Shown one piece after another: positions 24,178 to 33,234 of a DNA stretch of 64,000 nucleotides (within the stretch, counting starts at the first letter, position 1; every line of letters begins with the position of its first letter). Made by a program: the position numbers and the translations under genes. Below the pieces are notes generated by a model, which did not search any database, was not told where the DNA came from, and saw only the letters and a program-made list of their open reading frames with translations. Source of the stretch: CAZMZW01 sp964571135 (lineage in GTDB: Bacteria; Chloroflexota; Anaerolineae; Anaerolineales; Anaerolineaceae); assembly GCA_964571135.1 (NCBI GenBank), contig CAZMZW010000008.1:1-64000 (forward strand), given 5' to 3'.

Positions 24178-25221
24178 ATGATTAATGAAAACCAAGTTTT
24201 AGAAGCATTATCGAGAGTTCAAGATCCTGAATTAGGTAAGGATCTGGTTAGTTTGAATATGATAAAAGATATATCGATATCAGAAGACCTGGTCAAATTT
24301 ACCCTTGAACTTACTACACCTGCTTGTCCTTTAAGAAACCAACTGGAATCAGAATCAAAAGCTGCTGTACATTCGATTCCCGGGGTGAAAAAAGTAGAAA
24401 TTAAAATCGATTCAAGAGTGCCTCGTGCGGCTCCCAAACCAGAAATGCTGGATTTGTCAATCAAACATATTATTGCAGTGGGTTCAGGCAAAGGTGGTGT
24501 AGGAAAATCAACAGTATCGGTAAACCTTGCTGTTGCATTAGCTCAAAGTGGCGCAAAAGTCGGATTGTTGGATGCAGATATCTATGGGCCCAATATTCCA
24601 AAAATGATGGGAATCTCTGTCCTTCCTAAACAACAGGGTGACAAATTAGTACCTGCTGAAGCATATGGCTTGAAGGTGATGTCCACGGGCTTCCTGGTAC
24701 AAAAAGACCAACCATTGATCTGGCGCGGGCCTCTCCTTCATTCAATAATCCGCCAATTTCTTTCCGATGTTTTGTGGGGTGATTTGGATTATTTGGTTAT
24801 AGATCTTCCGCCCGGAACAGGTGATGTTCAATTAAGTCTGGCTCAAATTATTACCATTAGCGGTGGGATCATTGTGACCATGCCGCAACAAATATCTTTA
24901 GATGACGCCGCAAGGGCACTTATGATGTTTAAAAAACTTGGCATACCTGTTTTAGGGGTGATTGAAAATATGGGTTTTCTTAAATTACCAGATGGGTCAA
25001 TGATGAATATTTTTGGAATAGGGGGCGGAAAAAACCTTGCGGAGAGTAATTGTGTGCCATTCCTGGGTAGTATTGAGATATACCCTTCAATTCGGGAAGG
25101 AGGAGATAATGGCAAACCAATTTTGGTTTTGGAGCCCCAATCACAACCTTCAATGGATTTTCATAGAATTGCCGGCGAGATTGCCGGGCAATTATCAATA
25201 GAGACTCTAAAGAAAAAATGA
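24178..25221 (+). CDS. Mrp/NBP35-family P-loop ATPase (Fe-S carrier type)
   Basis: Proteins of this family (ApbC, Mrp, Nbp35) carry or insert iron-sulfur clusters. The 347-residue protein has an N-terminal MIP18 (DUF59) domain (1-about 75) with TTPACPL, and an ATPase domain with the deviant Walker A GSGKGGVGKST (102-112) and PPGTGDVQLS. Where bacterial Mrp proteins often have CPxC after ENM, this one reads ENMGFLKLPDGS, so the bridging cluster site is absent. Cyanobacterial-type Mrp proteins also lack it, as I recall, so this is not necessarily loss of function. It is probably co-transcribed with ricT, which begins ten bases downstream. Confidence 0.9.
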   Translation: MINENQVLEALSRVQDPELGKDLVSLNMIKDISISEDLVKFTLELTTPACPLRNQLESESKAAVHSIPGVKKVEIKIDSRVPRAAPKPEMLDLSIKHIIAVGSGKGGVGKSTVSVNLAVALAQSGAKVGLLDADIYGPNIPKMMGISVLPKQQGDKLVPAEAYGLKVMSTGFLVQKDQPLIWRGPLLHSIIRQFLSDVLWGDLDYLVIDLPPGTGDVQLSLAQIITISGGIIVTMPQQISLDDAARALMMFKKLGIPVLGVIENMGFLKLPDGSMMNIFGIGGGKNLAESNCVPFLGSIEIYPSIREGGDNGKPILVLEPQSQPSMDFHRIAGEIAGQLSIETLKKK

Positions 25222-25231
25222 AAGGATATCG

Positions 25232-26134
25232 ATGAATCAGGAATCGCCTACATTAATTGTGGGAGTTCGCTTTTCAAAAATCGGTAAAAACTACTATTTC
25301 AATGCCAGCCATTTGAATGATATTCAAAAAGGCGAGTGTATTGTCGTAGAAACCAGCCGGGGATGGCAACTTGGAGAAGTAGATGAGATACTTCATGAAA
25401 TCAATCCCTCCATGAACCAAAACCTCAAGAAAGTGAATCGACGTGCTACTCCCGCAGATCTATCCAAGAAGCAAGAGTTAAATTTGAAAGAAGAGGAAGC
25501 TCTCGCTAAATGTTTACAAAAGCAACGCAAAATGAATATTCGTGGATTGAAAATTGTCACTGCTGAGTATGGGTTTGACGAGAGCTCAATTTCAATCCTT
25601 TTTTCAAGCCCTGAAGATGAGGAAGTAAAAGGGTTGGAAAATCTCCAGAAATCTCTGCGTGAAGATTTTCCTAGAATGCGAATTGATTTTCATAAAATTG
25701 GGCCACGAGACGTTGCAAAATTTTATGGTGGGCTGGGTGCCTGCGGTCTGGAAACACGCTGCTGTACAAAATTCTTAAATGATTTCCAATCAATTTCCAT
25801 TAAAATGGCAAAAATCCAAGATATTTCACTGACTCCTTCAGATATCACTGGTATGTGCGATCGTTTACGATGCTGTCTCAACTATGAATTCAGTCAATAT
25901 GAGGAAATATTGAAGGGTCTCCCTAAACGTAACCAATGGGTTATGACGCCAAATGGTGAAGGTAAGGTTGTGGATTTATTGCCTCTTCAAGAAAAGGTTG
26001 TCGTTCAATTTGAAGAAGAGGGAGAAAAAGTGTACGAAGCCAAGGATATACAAAAGATTGAACCAGGTAATAATCCAAATCGTGGTAAACCAAAAATTCA
26101 ACCGATTACAGCAACCAATAAAAATCAAAAATAA
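25232..26134 (+). CDS. ricT: PSP1 domain protein, RicT (YaaT) family
   Basis: RicT in Bacillus is part of a Fe-S-containing complex affecting RNase Y and mRNA maturation, and is also linked to sporulation and competence. The 300-residue protein has the PSP1 domain (about 80-170) and the conserved Cys cluster GLGACGLETRCC ... GMCDRLRCCLNYE (about 168-218), which ligates Fe-S clusters in the Bacillus complex. A basic/acidic C-terminal tail follows. Start ATG 25232 has an AAAGGAT site. It sits next to the Mrp-like gene, which fits a cluster-loading partnership. RicA and RicF partners are not visible here. Confidence 0.9.
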   Translation: MNQESPTLIVGVRFSKIGKNYYFNASHLNDIQKGECIVVETSRGWQLGEVDEILHEINPSMNQNLKKVNRRATPADLSKKQELNLKEEEALAKCLQKQRKMNIRGLKIVTAEYGFDESSISILFSSPEDEEVKGLENLQKSLREDFPRMRIDFHKIGPRDVAKFYGGLGACGLETRCCTKFLNDFQSISIKMAKIQDISLTPSDITGMCDRLRCCLNYEFSQYEEILKGLPKRNQWVMTPNGEGKVVDLLPLQEKVVVQFEEEGEKVYEAKDIQKIEPGNNPNRGKPKIQPITATNKNQK

Positions 26135-26151
26135 TTTGTTGAGGGTTTGGT

Positions 26152-26886
26152 TTGAATACTAAAACTATTAAATGGTTAACTCCTCAGAAAATAATGGTAA
26201 TTTTAGCCCATCCAGATGATCCGGAATTTTTTTGTGGTGGAACGATAGCCAAATGGATCATTGAAGGACATGAAGTATCTTACTGTTTGCTGACAAAGGG
26301 AGAAAAAGGAATAAATGAGAACTTTAATCCGGATGATGTCAATTTAATAAAAGAAATCAGATTCTTGGAACAAAAACGGGCTGCTGCAGTATTAGGTGTT
26401 CGACAGATACGATATTTAGCTAATCCGGATGGGTATTTAGTGCCGAGTTTATCAATTAGAAGGCAAGTTGTAAGAGAAATCAGGATCTCCAAGCCTGATA
26501 TTGTGATTTCTTGCGATCCTACGAATTATTTCCTTCGGGATACCTACATTAATCATCCTGATCATCGGGCAGCTGGTCAAATAGTGGTAGATTCTGTTTT
26601 TCCAGCTGCGCAAAACCAGGCTTTTTTCCCTGACTTGATGATCTCGGAAAAACTTGATCCTCATAAAGTAAAAGAGGTCTGGTTCTCACTGGCATCCAAA
26701 CCAAATGTTAGCATAAATGTAACAAAATATTGGAAAAAAAAGATTGAAGCGCTCTATGAGCACCAATCTCAAATTGGGGATAAGATGGAATTTGACAAAC
26801 GTATGCTTTCCAGAAGGACAAAAGGTAGCTCAGCTAAAAGGCCGAAGTTCGAAGAATTATTTCACCGAATTGTTTTACAGCGATAA
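26152..26886 (+). CDS. PIG-L family deacetylase
   Basis: PIG-L/LmbE family zinc enzymes remove acetyl groups from N-acetylglucosaminyl compounds such as GlcNAc-inositol or bacillithiol precursors. The 244-residue protein has the zinc motif AHPDDPEFFCGGT (about 20-32) and the third ligand region HPDHRAAG near 137-144. Length and order fit the family. The start is TTG with a GAGGG site seven bases upstream. The substrate cannot be assigned from sequence, though proximity to GlmS/Mrp genes would fit a thiol cofactor or glycoconjugate role. It ends the plus-strand run. A separate promoter follows. Confidence 0.88.
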   Translation: MNTKTIKWLTPQKIMVILAHPDDPEFFCGGTIAKWIIEGHEVSYCLLTKGEKGINENFNPDDVNLIKEIRFLEQKRAAAVLGVRQIRYLANPDGYLVPSLSIRRQVVREIRISKPDIVISCDPTNYFLRDTYINHPDHRAAGQIVVDSVFPAAQNQAFFPDLMISEKLDPHKVKEVWFSLASKPNVSINVTKYWKKKIEALYEHQSQIGDKMEFDKRMLSRRTKGSSAKRPKFEELFHRIVLQR

Positions 26887-26918
26887 TATGTTTTGATATC
26901 TTCAAGAACATCGATTAC

Positions 26919-26947
26919 TTGACAGTGTTTTTGATTATTGATAGGAT
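26919..26947 (+). promoter_or_regulatory. Sigma-70 promoter of the FCD regulator-korAB operon
   Basis: TTGACA (26919-26924), a 17-base spacer and TAGGAT (26942-26947) make a near-consensus promoter 33 bases before the regulator's start codon. It sits in the only intergenic gap between the PIG-L gene and the regulator, so it should drive the regulator and the downstream korA-korB. Confidence 0.7.
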
Positions 26948-26953
26948 TATTCT

Positions 26954-26970
26954 TAATAATATGATTATTA
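26954..26970 (+). promoter_or_regulatory. Candidate operator palindrome of the FCD regulator
   Basis: TAATAAT, three bases, ATTATTA is a perfect inverted repeat just downstream of the -10 element, at the predicted transcription start. Its position suits autorepression by the GntR-like product of the next gene. In such AT-rich DNA, chance palindromes occur, so the assignment is tentative. Confidence 0.45.
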
Positions 26971-26979
26971 GAAATAATT

Positions 26980-27663
26980 ATGATCCTAAATGAGATTTTT
27001 TCCCAAAAACAGAAGAAATTTTTAGCTTATCTTGCCCAGAAAAGTGCTAAAGGTGAGAACCAAATACCACCATTGTCAATCCTCAGCCAGGAACTGGGGA
27101 TGAGTGTGTCTTCATTAAGAGAACAAATGGAATTAGCCAGAACTATCGGTTTGATTGAAGCTCATCCCCGCTCAGGGATTCAATTGCAGCCGTATTCTTT
27201 TAAACCAGCGGTTATAAGAAGTCTTGCGTATGCAATAATGGCAAGTAAAAAGTCATTTGCCGAATTTTCGGATTTGAGAAAAAACCTTGAAAAAGCATAC
27301 TTCCCAAAAGCTGTCAGACTTTTGACAAGTGAAAATATTCATCAAATGCAAGAATTGGTTAGAAATGCAAAGCTGAAGCTCGGCAGCAATCCAATACAAA
27401 TTCCTAATCCTGAACATCGTCAATTTCATTTGTCCATGTATATTAACCTTAGGAATGATTTTGTTACCAGTCTGCTTGAAGCTTATTGGATGATGTACGA
27501 AAGTGTTGGATTGGATTTATATACAGACCTGGCCTACCTGATCAAAGTTTGGAATTATCACGAAAGAATTGTGAATTTAATTGAAGATGGTCAATTTAAC
27601 CAAAGTTATGAATTCTTAGTTGAGCATATGGAATTGATCACGGATTTATGGAGAGAAAATTAA
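26980..27663 (+). CDS. GntR/FadR-like (FCD domain) transcription regulator
   Basis: This 227-residue regulator has an N-terminal winged helix (about 5-65; LSILSQELGMSVSSLREQM is the helix-turn-helix and HPRSGIQL the wing) and an all-helical C-terminal domain (about 75-225) like the FCD ligand-binding domain of FadR-type GntR regulators. The expected metal-binding Asp/His pattern is only partly visible (HRQFHLSMY, WNYHERIVNLIEDG). It starts four bases before korA, so it most likely controls the 2-oxoacid oxidoreductase genes. The effector may be a 2-oxoacid or other organic acid (inference). Confidence 0.85.
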   Translation: MILNEIFSQKQKKFLAYLAQKSAKGENQIPPLSILSQELGMSVSSLREQMELARTIGLIEAHPRSGIQLQPYSFKPAVIRSLAYAIMASKKSFAEFSDLRKNLEKAYFPKAVRLLTSENIHQMQELVRNAKLKLGSNPIQIPNPEHRQFHLSMYINLRNDFVTSLLEAYWMMYESVGLDLYTDLAYLIKVWNYHERIVNLIEDGQFNQSYEFLVEHMELITDLWREN

Positions 27664-27667
27664 AAAC

Positions 27668-29476
27668 ATGGATTCAAAAATCATCAATGACTTTTGCATC
27701 ACATTTTGCACTGTCAATGGATCTGGTAGTGCAACAGCCAACAGTATATTACTAAAATCTTTGTTCCGGATGGGAATTCCCGTTTCAGGGAAAAATATAT
27801 TTCCTTCCAATATTCAGGGGTTACCCACCTGGTATTCGATCCGGGTGAATAAAAATGGATATTTAGGCCGTGTTGAGCATGACAATATTATTGTTGCCAT
27901 GAATCCGAACACGATCGAAAGCGATGTGACATTTTTATCCGAACAAGGGGTGCTTATTTACGATGATCAAATACCTTTACCTGAAATAGATAAAAAGGTC
28001 ATTTTGTATCCGATCCCAGTAGAAAATCTTCTATCTGAAGGGCAAAGTCCTGCTAATTTAAGAACATATCTGGCGAATATGGTTTATGTAGGGATATTAT
28101 CCTGGTTACTAAATATTGATTTGCCAATTATCGAGGAATTACTTACCCAACATTTCAAGGGCAAAGCAACGGCTATCGAAATAAACAGAAAAATAGTTAT
28201 TACCTCGTGTTTATGGGCGAAAGAAAACCTTAAAAAACACGATAGATATTTTGCTGAAAGAATGGATGCTACACATGATTTTATTATGGCGAATGGGAAT
28301 GAAGCCGCAGCTCTTGGATCCATTTATGGAGGTGTTCAGTTTATTGGCTGGTATCCCATAACCCCTGCAACCAGTCTACCAGAATCATTGAATGAATATC
28401 TTCCAATTTTGCGTAAAGACAAAAAGACCGGAAAGAATACTTTTGTGAGTCTTCAGGCTGAAGACGAACTGGCAGCCATTGGAATGGTTGTTGGTGCAGG
28501 TTGGTCAGGTCTGCGATCCATGACAGCTACATCCGGGCCAGGTCTATGCCTGATGTCTGAATATCTCGGACTGGCTTATTTAAGTGAAGTCCCTTTAGTT
28601 GTCTGGGATGTTCAAAGAGTTGGTCCAAGCACAGGTCTCCCTACGCATACATCACAGGGCGACCTCACGTTCAGTTACTTTCTCAGTCATGGGGATACTG
28701 ATTTCATCATTCTGCTTCCAGGTTCGGTTAGTGAATGCTTTGAATTTGGATGGAAAGCGCTTGATCTGGCAGAGCAATTTCAGACTCCTGTTATAGTCCT
28801 CAGCGATCTTGATTTGGGGATGAATGAATGGATGACACCAGCATTTGAATATCCGGTTCGTCCAATACAACGCGGGAAAACTCTTTGGGAAGAAGACCTT
28901 ATAAAGCTATTAGAAAAACAAAAAAGTGATTGGGGAAGATATAAAGATGTTGAAAGAGATGGTATTCCTTACCGAACAGTTCCTGGCAATTTACATCCTA
29001 GAGCTGCATTTTTTACCCGTGGAACTGGACACGATGAATATGCGCGTTACAGTGAAGAACCTGAGGTTTGGGAGCGCATACACCTACGGATAAAACAAAA
29101 AATTCAAAATGCAAAAAATGAAATTCCACAACCTAAATTAGCAAGGCAAAAAGAAGCAAGAATAGGTTTAATTTCATATGGTTCAAATGATCCAGCTGTA
29201 ATTGAAGCCAGCTATTTATTGTCTCAAAAGTCAATCATTTGCGATTACCTGAGGATTCGAGCAATCCCTTTTTCTGATAACATTCCCATTTTTCTTGACC
29301 AGCATGAAAAAATCTATGTAATTGAGGCTAATAGAGATGGTCAAATGGCACAGTTATTGAAGATGAATTTCCCTGAGTTTGGAAAAAAGATTGAATCTAT
29401 CGCTCATATGGATGGTTTATCGCTCAGTGCTGAATGGATATATAACAAGATCCTGAAAAGTGAGGATAAAAAATAA
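27668..29476 (+). CDS. korA: 2-oxoacid:acceptor oxidoreductase, fused gamma-alpha subunit (KorA)
   Basis: With KorB this enzyme oxidatively decarboxylates a 2-oxoacid, most often 2-oxoglutarate, to its CoA ester and reduces ferredoxin. The 602-residue subunit has an N-terminal gamma domain (1-about 180, starting with GSGSATANSILLKSLFRMG), then the alpha pyrimidine-binding domain (about 195-430, with MANGNEAAALGSIYGGVQF, ITPATSLPE and the AEDELAAIGMVVGAGWSG segment) and a C-terminal transketolase-C-like domain. Fused gamma-alpha KorA is common in anaerobes. It follows the regulator by four bases and precedes korB by two. 2-oxoglutarate is assumed from family resemblance, not proven. Confidence 0.9.
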   Translation: MDSKIINDFCITFCTVNGSGSATANSILLKSLFRMGIPVSGKNIFPSNIQGLPTWYSIRVNKNGYLGRVEHDNIIVAMNPNTIESDVTFLSEQGVLIYDDQIPLPEIDKKVILYPIPVENLLSEGQSPANLRTYLANMVYVGILSWLLNIDLPIIEELLTQHFKGKATAIEINRKIVITSCLWAKENLKKHDRYFAERMDATHDFIMANGNEAAALGSIYGGVQFIGWYPITPATSLPESLNEYLPILRKDKKTGKNTFVSLQAEDELAAIGMVVGAGWSGLRSMTATSGPGLCLMSEYLGLAYLSEVPLVVWDVQRVGPSTGLPTHTSQGDLTFSYFLSHGDTDFIILLPGSVSECFEFGWKALDLAEQFQTPVIVLSDLDLGMNEWMTPAFEYPVRPIQRGKTLWEEDLIKLLEKQKSDWGRYKDVERDGIPYRTVPGNLHPRAAFFTRGTGHDEYARYSEEPEVWERIHLRIKQKIQNAKNEIPQPKLARQKEARIGLISYGSNDPAVIEASYLLSQKSIICDYLRIRAIPFSDNIPIFLDQHEKIYVIEANRDGQMAQLLKMNFPEFGKKIESIAHMDGLSLSAEWIYNKILKSEDKK

Positions 29477-29478
29477 AT

Positions 29479-30516
29479 ATGGTTTTACAAAGTTCCGTAA
29501 AAACCAATTCGATTGGTCTCAGTCGGGCTGACTACCTGGGAGAAAATAGTACCCTGTGTAAAGGATGTGGACATAACTCAATTGCCAATATGATTATTAC
29601 GGTTTGTTTTGAAATGGGGCTTCATCCTGAAAAAATAGTCAAATTCAGCGGAATAGGCTGTTCGAGCAAGAGCCCGGCCTATTTCCTGAACCGATCTTTT
29701 GGTTTCAATGGATTACATGGCCGAATGCCCTCCCTGGCAACAGGAGCATTATTTGGCGATATAACTTTAAAGGGGATTGGTGTCAGTGGAGATGGTGATA
29801 CAGCCAACATAGGTTTGGGACAATTTAAACATCTTGTCAGAAGAAATATGCCAATGGTCTATATTGTCGAAAACAATGGTGTTTATGGATTAACCAAAGG
29901 TCAGTTTTCTGCCACTGCTGAAAAGGGTCTTGAGTTGAAAAAACAAGGCATCAATTTATACTTACCAGTGGATATTTCTATGGAAGCGTTGGCATCTAAT
30001 GCAACTTTTGTTGCCAGAACTTTTGCAGGTGACCCAAAACAATTGAAAGAACTTCTTAAAGCAGCATTAAGTCACAATGGAATTTCTGTTTTGGATATTA
30101 TCAGCCCTTGCGTAACTTTTAATAATCAGGAAAATTCGGTTCATTCTTATTCATGGGGAAAAGGCCATGAAGATCCCATCCATGAAGTGGAATTTGTCCC
30201 TGCGCGTGATGAGATAACCATAGAAGATTTTGAAAAAGGTACGATTCGGGAAGTAACCCTGCATGACGGCTCCGTTATTCTTCTAAAAAAACTTGGAAAA
30301 AATTACGATCCTACTAATCGAAATGAAGCCATGCGGATGATCGAGGAGGCAGTAAGTGAGAATTGTCTTGTGACAGGGTTGATCTACGTGAATCCCGAAA
30401 TAAAGAACCTTATCGAGCTATGTAATTTGGTGGATATGCCTTTAAATCGATATCCTTCATCCCAACTCAGACCTTCAAAAGAAACACTAAAAGATATTAA
30501 TTTACAATTTTTATAA
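29479..30516 (+). CDS. korB: 2-oxoacid:ferredoxin oxidoreductase beta subunit (KorB)
   Basis: This 345-residue subunit binds thiamine diphosphate and an Fe-S cluster. Visible are the N-terminal CKGCGHNSIAN, GIGCSSKSPAYF, and the TPP motif GDGDTANIGLGQ ... ENNGVYGLTKGQ (about 112-150). The cluster ligands would include the two Cys of CKGCG, C61 region GCSS and the Cys in SPCVTF. No separate delta ferredoxin gene follows, as in other two-subunit Kor enzymes, so an external ferredoxin must serve. The gene ends 20 bases before the convergent pyruvate kinase stop, and no clear terminator is seen between them. Confidence 0.92.
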   Translation: MVLQSSVKTNSIGLSRADYLGENSTLCKGCGHNSIANMIITVCFEMGLHPEKIVKFSGIGCSSKSPAYFLNRSFGFNGLHGRMPSLATGALFGDITLKGIGVSGDGDTANIGLGQFKHLVRRNMPMVYIVENNGVYGLTKGQFSATAEKGLELKKQGINLYLPVDISMEALASNATFVARTFAGDPKQLKELLKAALSHNGISVLDIISPCVTFNNQENSVHSYSWGKGHEDPIHEVEFVPARDEITIEDFEKGTIREVTLHDGSVILLKKLGKNYDPTNRNEAMRMIEEAVSENCLVTGLIYVNPEIKNLIELCNLVDMPLNRYPSSQLRPSKETLKDINLQFL

Positions 30517-30536
30517 ATTACTGATTTGAACAAAAC

Positions 30537-31991
30537 CTATTTTTGGCCAATGGTATGAAGTAAAGCCAAATTAGCTGGCCGAATAGCATCCACGGGAAAA
30601 CCGGAAATAATGACAACTTTCTGACCCGGACGAAGAGATGTGGATGAGACAATTGCCTGCTCAACATGTGAGATCATTTCTTTCAGTGATGTGGAAAAAG
30701 GGACGAGATATGGAATAATTCCCCAATACAACCCAAAACGCTGATAGGTTTTTTGAACAGGTGTAAAGGCAAGGATGGGAACCTCAGGGCGCATCTTGGA
30801 AATGAATTTCGCTGAGCGGCCAGTTTGGGTAAATACTGCGATGCAAGCCACTTCTCTACCATGTGCCAATTCACGGGCAGCAAACGAGAGAGCCAACGGA
30901 TCATCCATTTGAGCTTGAGGCTCTGGGGTGAAAGCATGCCCCCATTCTTTGAAATGTGCTTCTGCTTCCAACGCTATCGAATTCATCATAGCTACGCTTT
31001 CAACCGGATAAGCACCACTTGCGGTTTCACCAGATAGCATCACGGCATCCGTACCATCTAAAATTGCATTGGCCACATCTGATGCTTCTGCGCGAGTTGG
31101 GCGGGGGTTCTTGATCATTGAATCCAACATTTGGGTTGCCGTAATCACTAATTTAGCTTTGAGGTTGGCAGCATGAATGATTTCTTTTTGAATCACTGGA
31201 ACTGCTGAAGGTGAGGTCTCAACAGCCAGGTCGCCTCTTGCAACCATCACACCGTCTGCGGCATCCAGAATTTGATCCAAATTGTGGATCGCCTCTGGCA
31301 GCTCCAGCTTGGCAATAATTGGTATCAAAGAATTCTCTGGGGAAAGTTGTGAAATTGATTGGCGAATAACATTAATATCGCTCGCTGACCGAACGAAGGA
31401 AATAGCTAAAGCATCAATCCCCTGTAACAAGCCAAACTTCAGGTCTGCCTGATCTTTTTCAGTAAAACCGGGAATATTAAGGCTTATTCCAGGAAGATTG
31501 ACACCTTTGTGAGAAAAAAGGAACCCTCCAATGATTACTTTCGCATCAATTTCATCATGATCAACCTTTAGGATGATTAATTCCATGATTCCATCATCTA
31601 GAAGAATCCTTCCACCTTTTACCAGGTCACACGTGACGTCAGGAATATCAAGAGGAATGACAAGATCTTTTGAATTGATTGCACCCGTGAATTGATTGTT
31701 TTCAAGTCTTTTTAAATGGACGATTTGTCCAGATTCTAGAGGAATACCATCCGGAGGTAGAATGCCAACACGCAGCTTCGGACCCTGTAAATCCTGAAGA
31801 ATTGTGATTGGCTTTTTGAGCTTTTGAGATAATTTCCTTAATATTTTGATTTTTCTTGAATGCTCTTCATGTGTTCCATGAGAAAAATTAAGGCGAGCAA
31901 CATCCATACCCGCAATAATCATATTTTCGATAATAGTTTCATTACTGCTGCTTGGACCAAGTGTTGCAATAATTTTTGCGTTTTGATTCAT
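30537..31991 (-). CDS. pyk: Pyruvate kinase
   Basis: Pyruvate kinase makes pyruvate and ATP from phosphoenolpyruvate in the last step of glycolysis. The 484-residue protein has the TIM barrel with a B-domain insert, the motif MDVARLNFSHG (about 29-39), the active-site region IPIIAKLELPEA with the catalytic Lys, VMVARGDLAVE, and ATQMLDSM. The C-terminal allosteric domain (about 355-484) is complete. No extra PEP-utiliser domain is present, unlike Bacillus. The frame opens with TTG one codon earlier; ATG 31991 is chosen. It lies downstream of rocD, perhaps in the same transcript. Confidence 0.97.
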   Translation of the reverse strand: MNQNAKIIATLGPSSSNETIIENMIIAGMDVARLNFSHGTHEEHSRKIKILRKLSQKLKKPITILQDLQGPKLRVGILPPDGIPLESGQIVHLKRLENNQFTGAINSKDLVIPLDIPDVTCDLVKGGRILLDDGIMELIILKVDHDEIDAKVIIGGFLFSHKGVNLPGISLNIPGFTEKDQADLKFGLLQGIDALAISFVRSASDINVIRQSISQLSPENSLIPIIAKLELPEAIHNLDQILDAADGVMVARGDLAVETSPSAVPVIQKEIIHAANLKAKLVITATQMLDSMIKNPRPTRAEASDVANAILDGTDAVMLSGETASGAYPVESVAMMNSIALEAEAHFKEWGHAFTPEPQAQMDDPLALSFAARELAHGREVACIAVFTQTGRSAKFISKMRPEVPILAFTPVQKTYQRFGLYWGIIPYLVPFSTSLKEMISHVEQAIVSSTSLRPGQKVVIISGFPVDAIRPANLALLHTIGQK

Positions 31992-32030
31992 CAAATAACC
32001 ATTTATCAGATTATTTTGTAGATAGTTTTG

Positions 32031-33233
32031 TTATTCCATATTCAAAACATCACGAATGATAGGGATTGCCCAATCAATGATTTCTTTGGTAATTATAAGA
32101 GGCGGTGCAAAACGAATTGTCTTCTCATGGGTCTCTTTTGCAAGGATACCTTTTGTTTTTAATGCTTCACAGTATTTCCTTGCCCCTCCAGCTTCATCCT
32201 TTAGTTCAACACCAATCAAGAGCCCTTTGCCTCTGACTGTTTTGACATGCTTGCTTGGAATTTCGGCCAGTTGATCCATAAAATATTCACCCATAGCTGC
32301 CGCATTTTCAATAAGGTGTTCCTCAACCAAAACTTTTAACGATGCTCGCGCAATTGCAGCTCCCAAGGGATTACCTCCAAAGGTGGAACCATGCTCGCCA
32401 GGTTGAAAGAGACCCAAAATATGTCTATCTGTCATTACAGCTGAAACGGGGAAGAATCCACCCGAAAGCGCCTTGCCAACAATCATTACATCGGGAAGCA
32501 CATCTTCATGATCACAAGCGAATAATTTTCCAGTGCGGCCAAGGCCTGTTTGGATTTCATCAGCAATAAAAAGAACATTTGCTTCTTCACAAATTGCGCA
32601 TACATCTTCCAGATATCCTTCTGGTGGAATAATTACTCCTCCTTCCCCCTGGATGGGTTCAATCATAACCCCGGCAGTATTTTTTGTTACTGCTTTACGG
32701 ATCGCTTCTGCATCACCGTAAGGGACCGATACAAAACCGGGGGTGAAAGGACCAAAATCATCCTTATAAAGAGACTCGGAGGAAAATGAAATCAAGGTGA
32801 TCGTTCGACCATGGAAATTGCCATTAGCAACAATTATTTCTGCTTTATTTCGTGGGATACGCTTTACCTGATAGCCCCACTTTCTGGTGATTTTTATGGC
32901 TGTCTCCACTGCTTCTGCACCGCTATTCATAATGATAAATTTTTCGTACTCAGTCATCTTGGAAAGATCCTGATATAAAAGAGCCAATTGATCATTGTGA
33001 AAAGCTCTGGAAGTGAGTGTGATCTTTTTTGCCTGTTCAATCATCGCTTCAAGGATTTTTGGATGAACATGTCCCTGATTTAATGCGGAATAAGCACTCA
33101 GGCAATCCAGATATTTGTTTCCTTCGACATCATAAACCCAAACTCCTTCGCCTCTTTCTAAAACCACATTGAGGGGCGAATAATTATGAGCCCCAAATTT
33201 ATTTTCTAGATCAATATAGTCTTGTGAATTCAT
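32031..33233 (-). CDS. rocD: Ornithine aminotransferase
   Basis: This PLP class III aminotransferase converts ornithine and 2-oxoglutarate to glutamate semialdehyde and glutamate. The 400-residue protein shows D225 in ADEIQTGLGRTG, the PLP lysine K254 in GKALSGG, and the RocD-like LIGVEL and YDVEGNKYLD segments. The alternative is acetylornithine aminotransferase (ArgD). I favour RocD from the N-terminal GAHNYSPLNVVLERGEGVWV type sequence. GGGAGG precedes ATG 33233, inside the end of argF, which lies two bases upstream. The pair links carbamoyl-phosphate chemistry and proline/glutamate metabolism through ornithine. Confidence 0.92.
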   Translation of the reverse strand: MNSQDYIDLENKFGAHNYSPLNVVLERGEGVWVYDVEGNKYLDCLSAYSALNQGHVHPKILEAMIEQAKKITLTSRAFHNDQLALLYQDLSKMTEYEKFIIMNSGAEAVETAIKITRKWGYQVKRIPRNKAEIIVANGNFHGRTITLISFSSESLYKDDFGPFTPGFVSVPYGDAEAIRKAVTKNTAGVMIEPIQGEGGVIIPPEGYLEDVCAICEEANVLFIADEIQTGLGRTGKLFACDHEDVLPDVMIVGKALSGGFFPVSAVMTDRHILGLFQPGEHGSTFGGNPLGAAIARASLKVLVEEHLIENAAAMGEYFMDQLAEIPSKHVKTVRGKGLLIGVELKDEAGGARKYCEALKTKGILAKETHEKTIRFAPPLIITKEIIDWAIPIIRDVLNME

Positions 33234-33234
33234 T

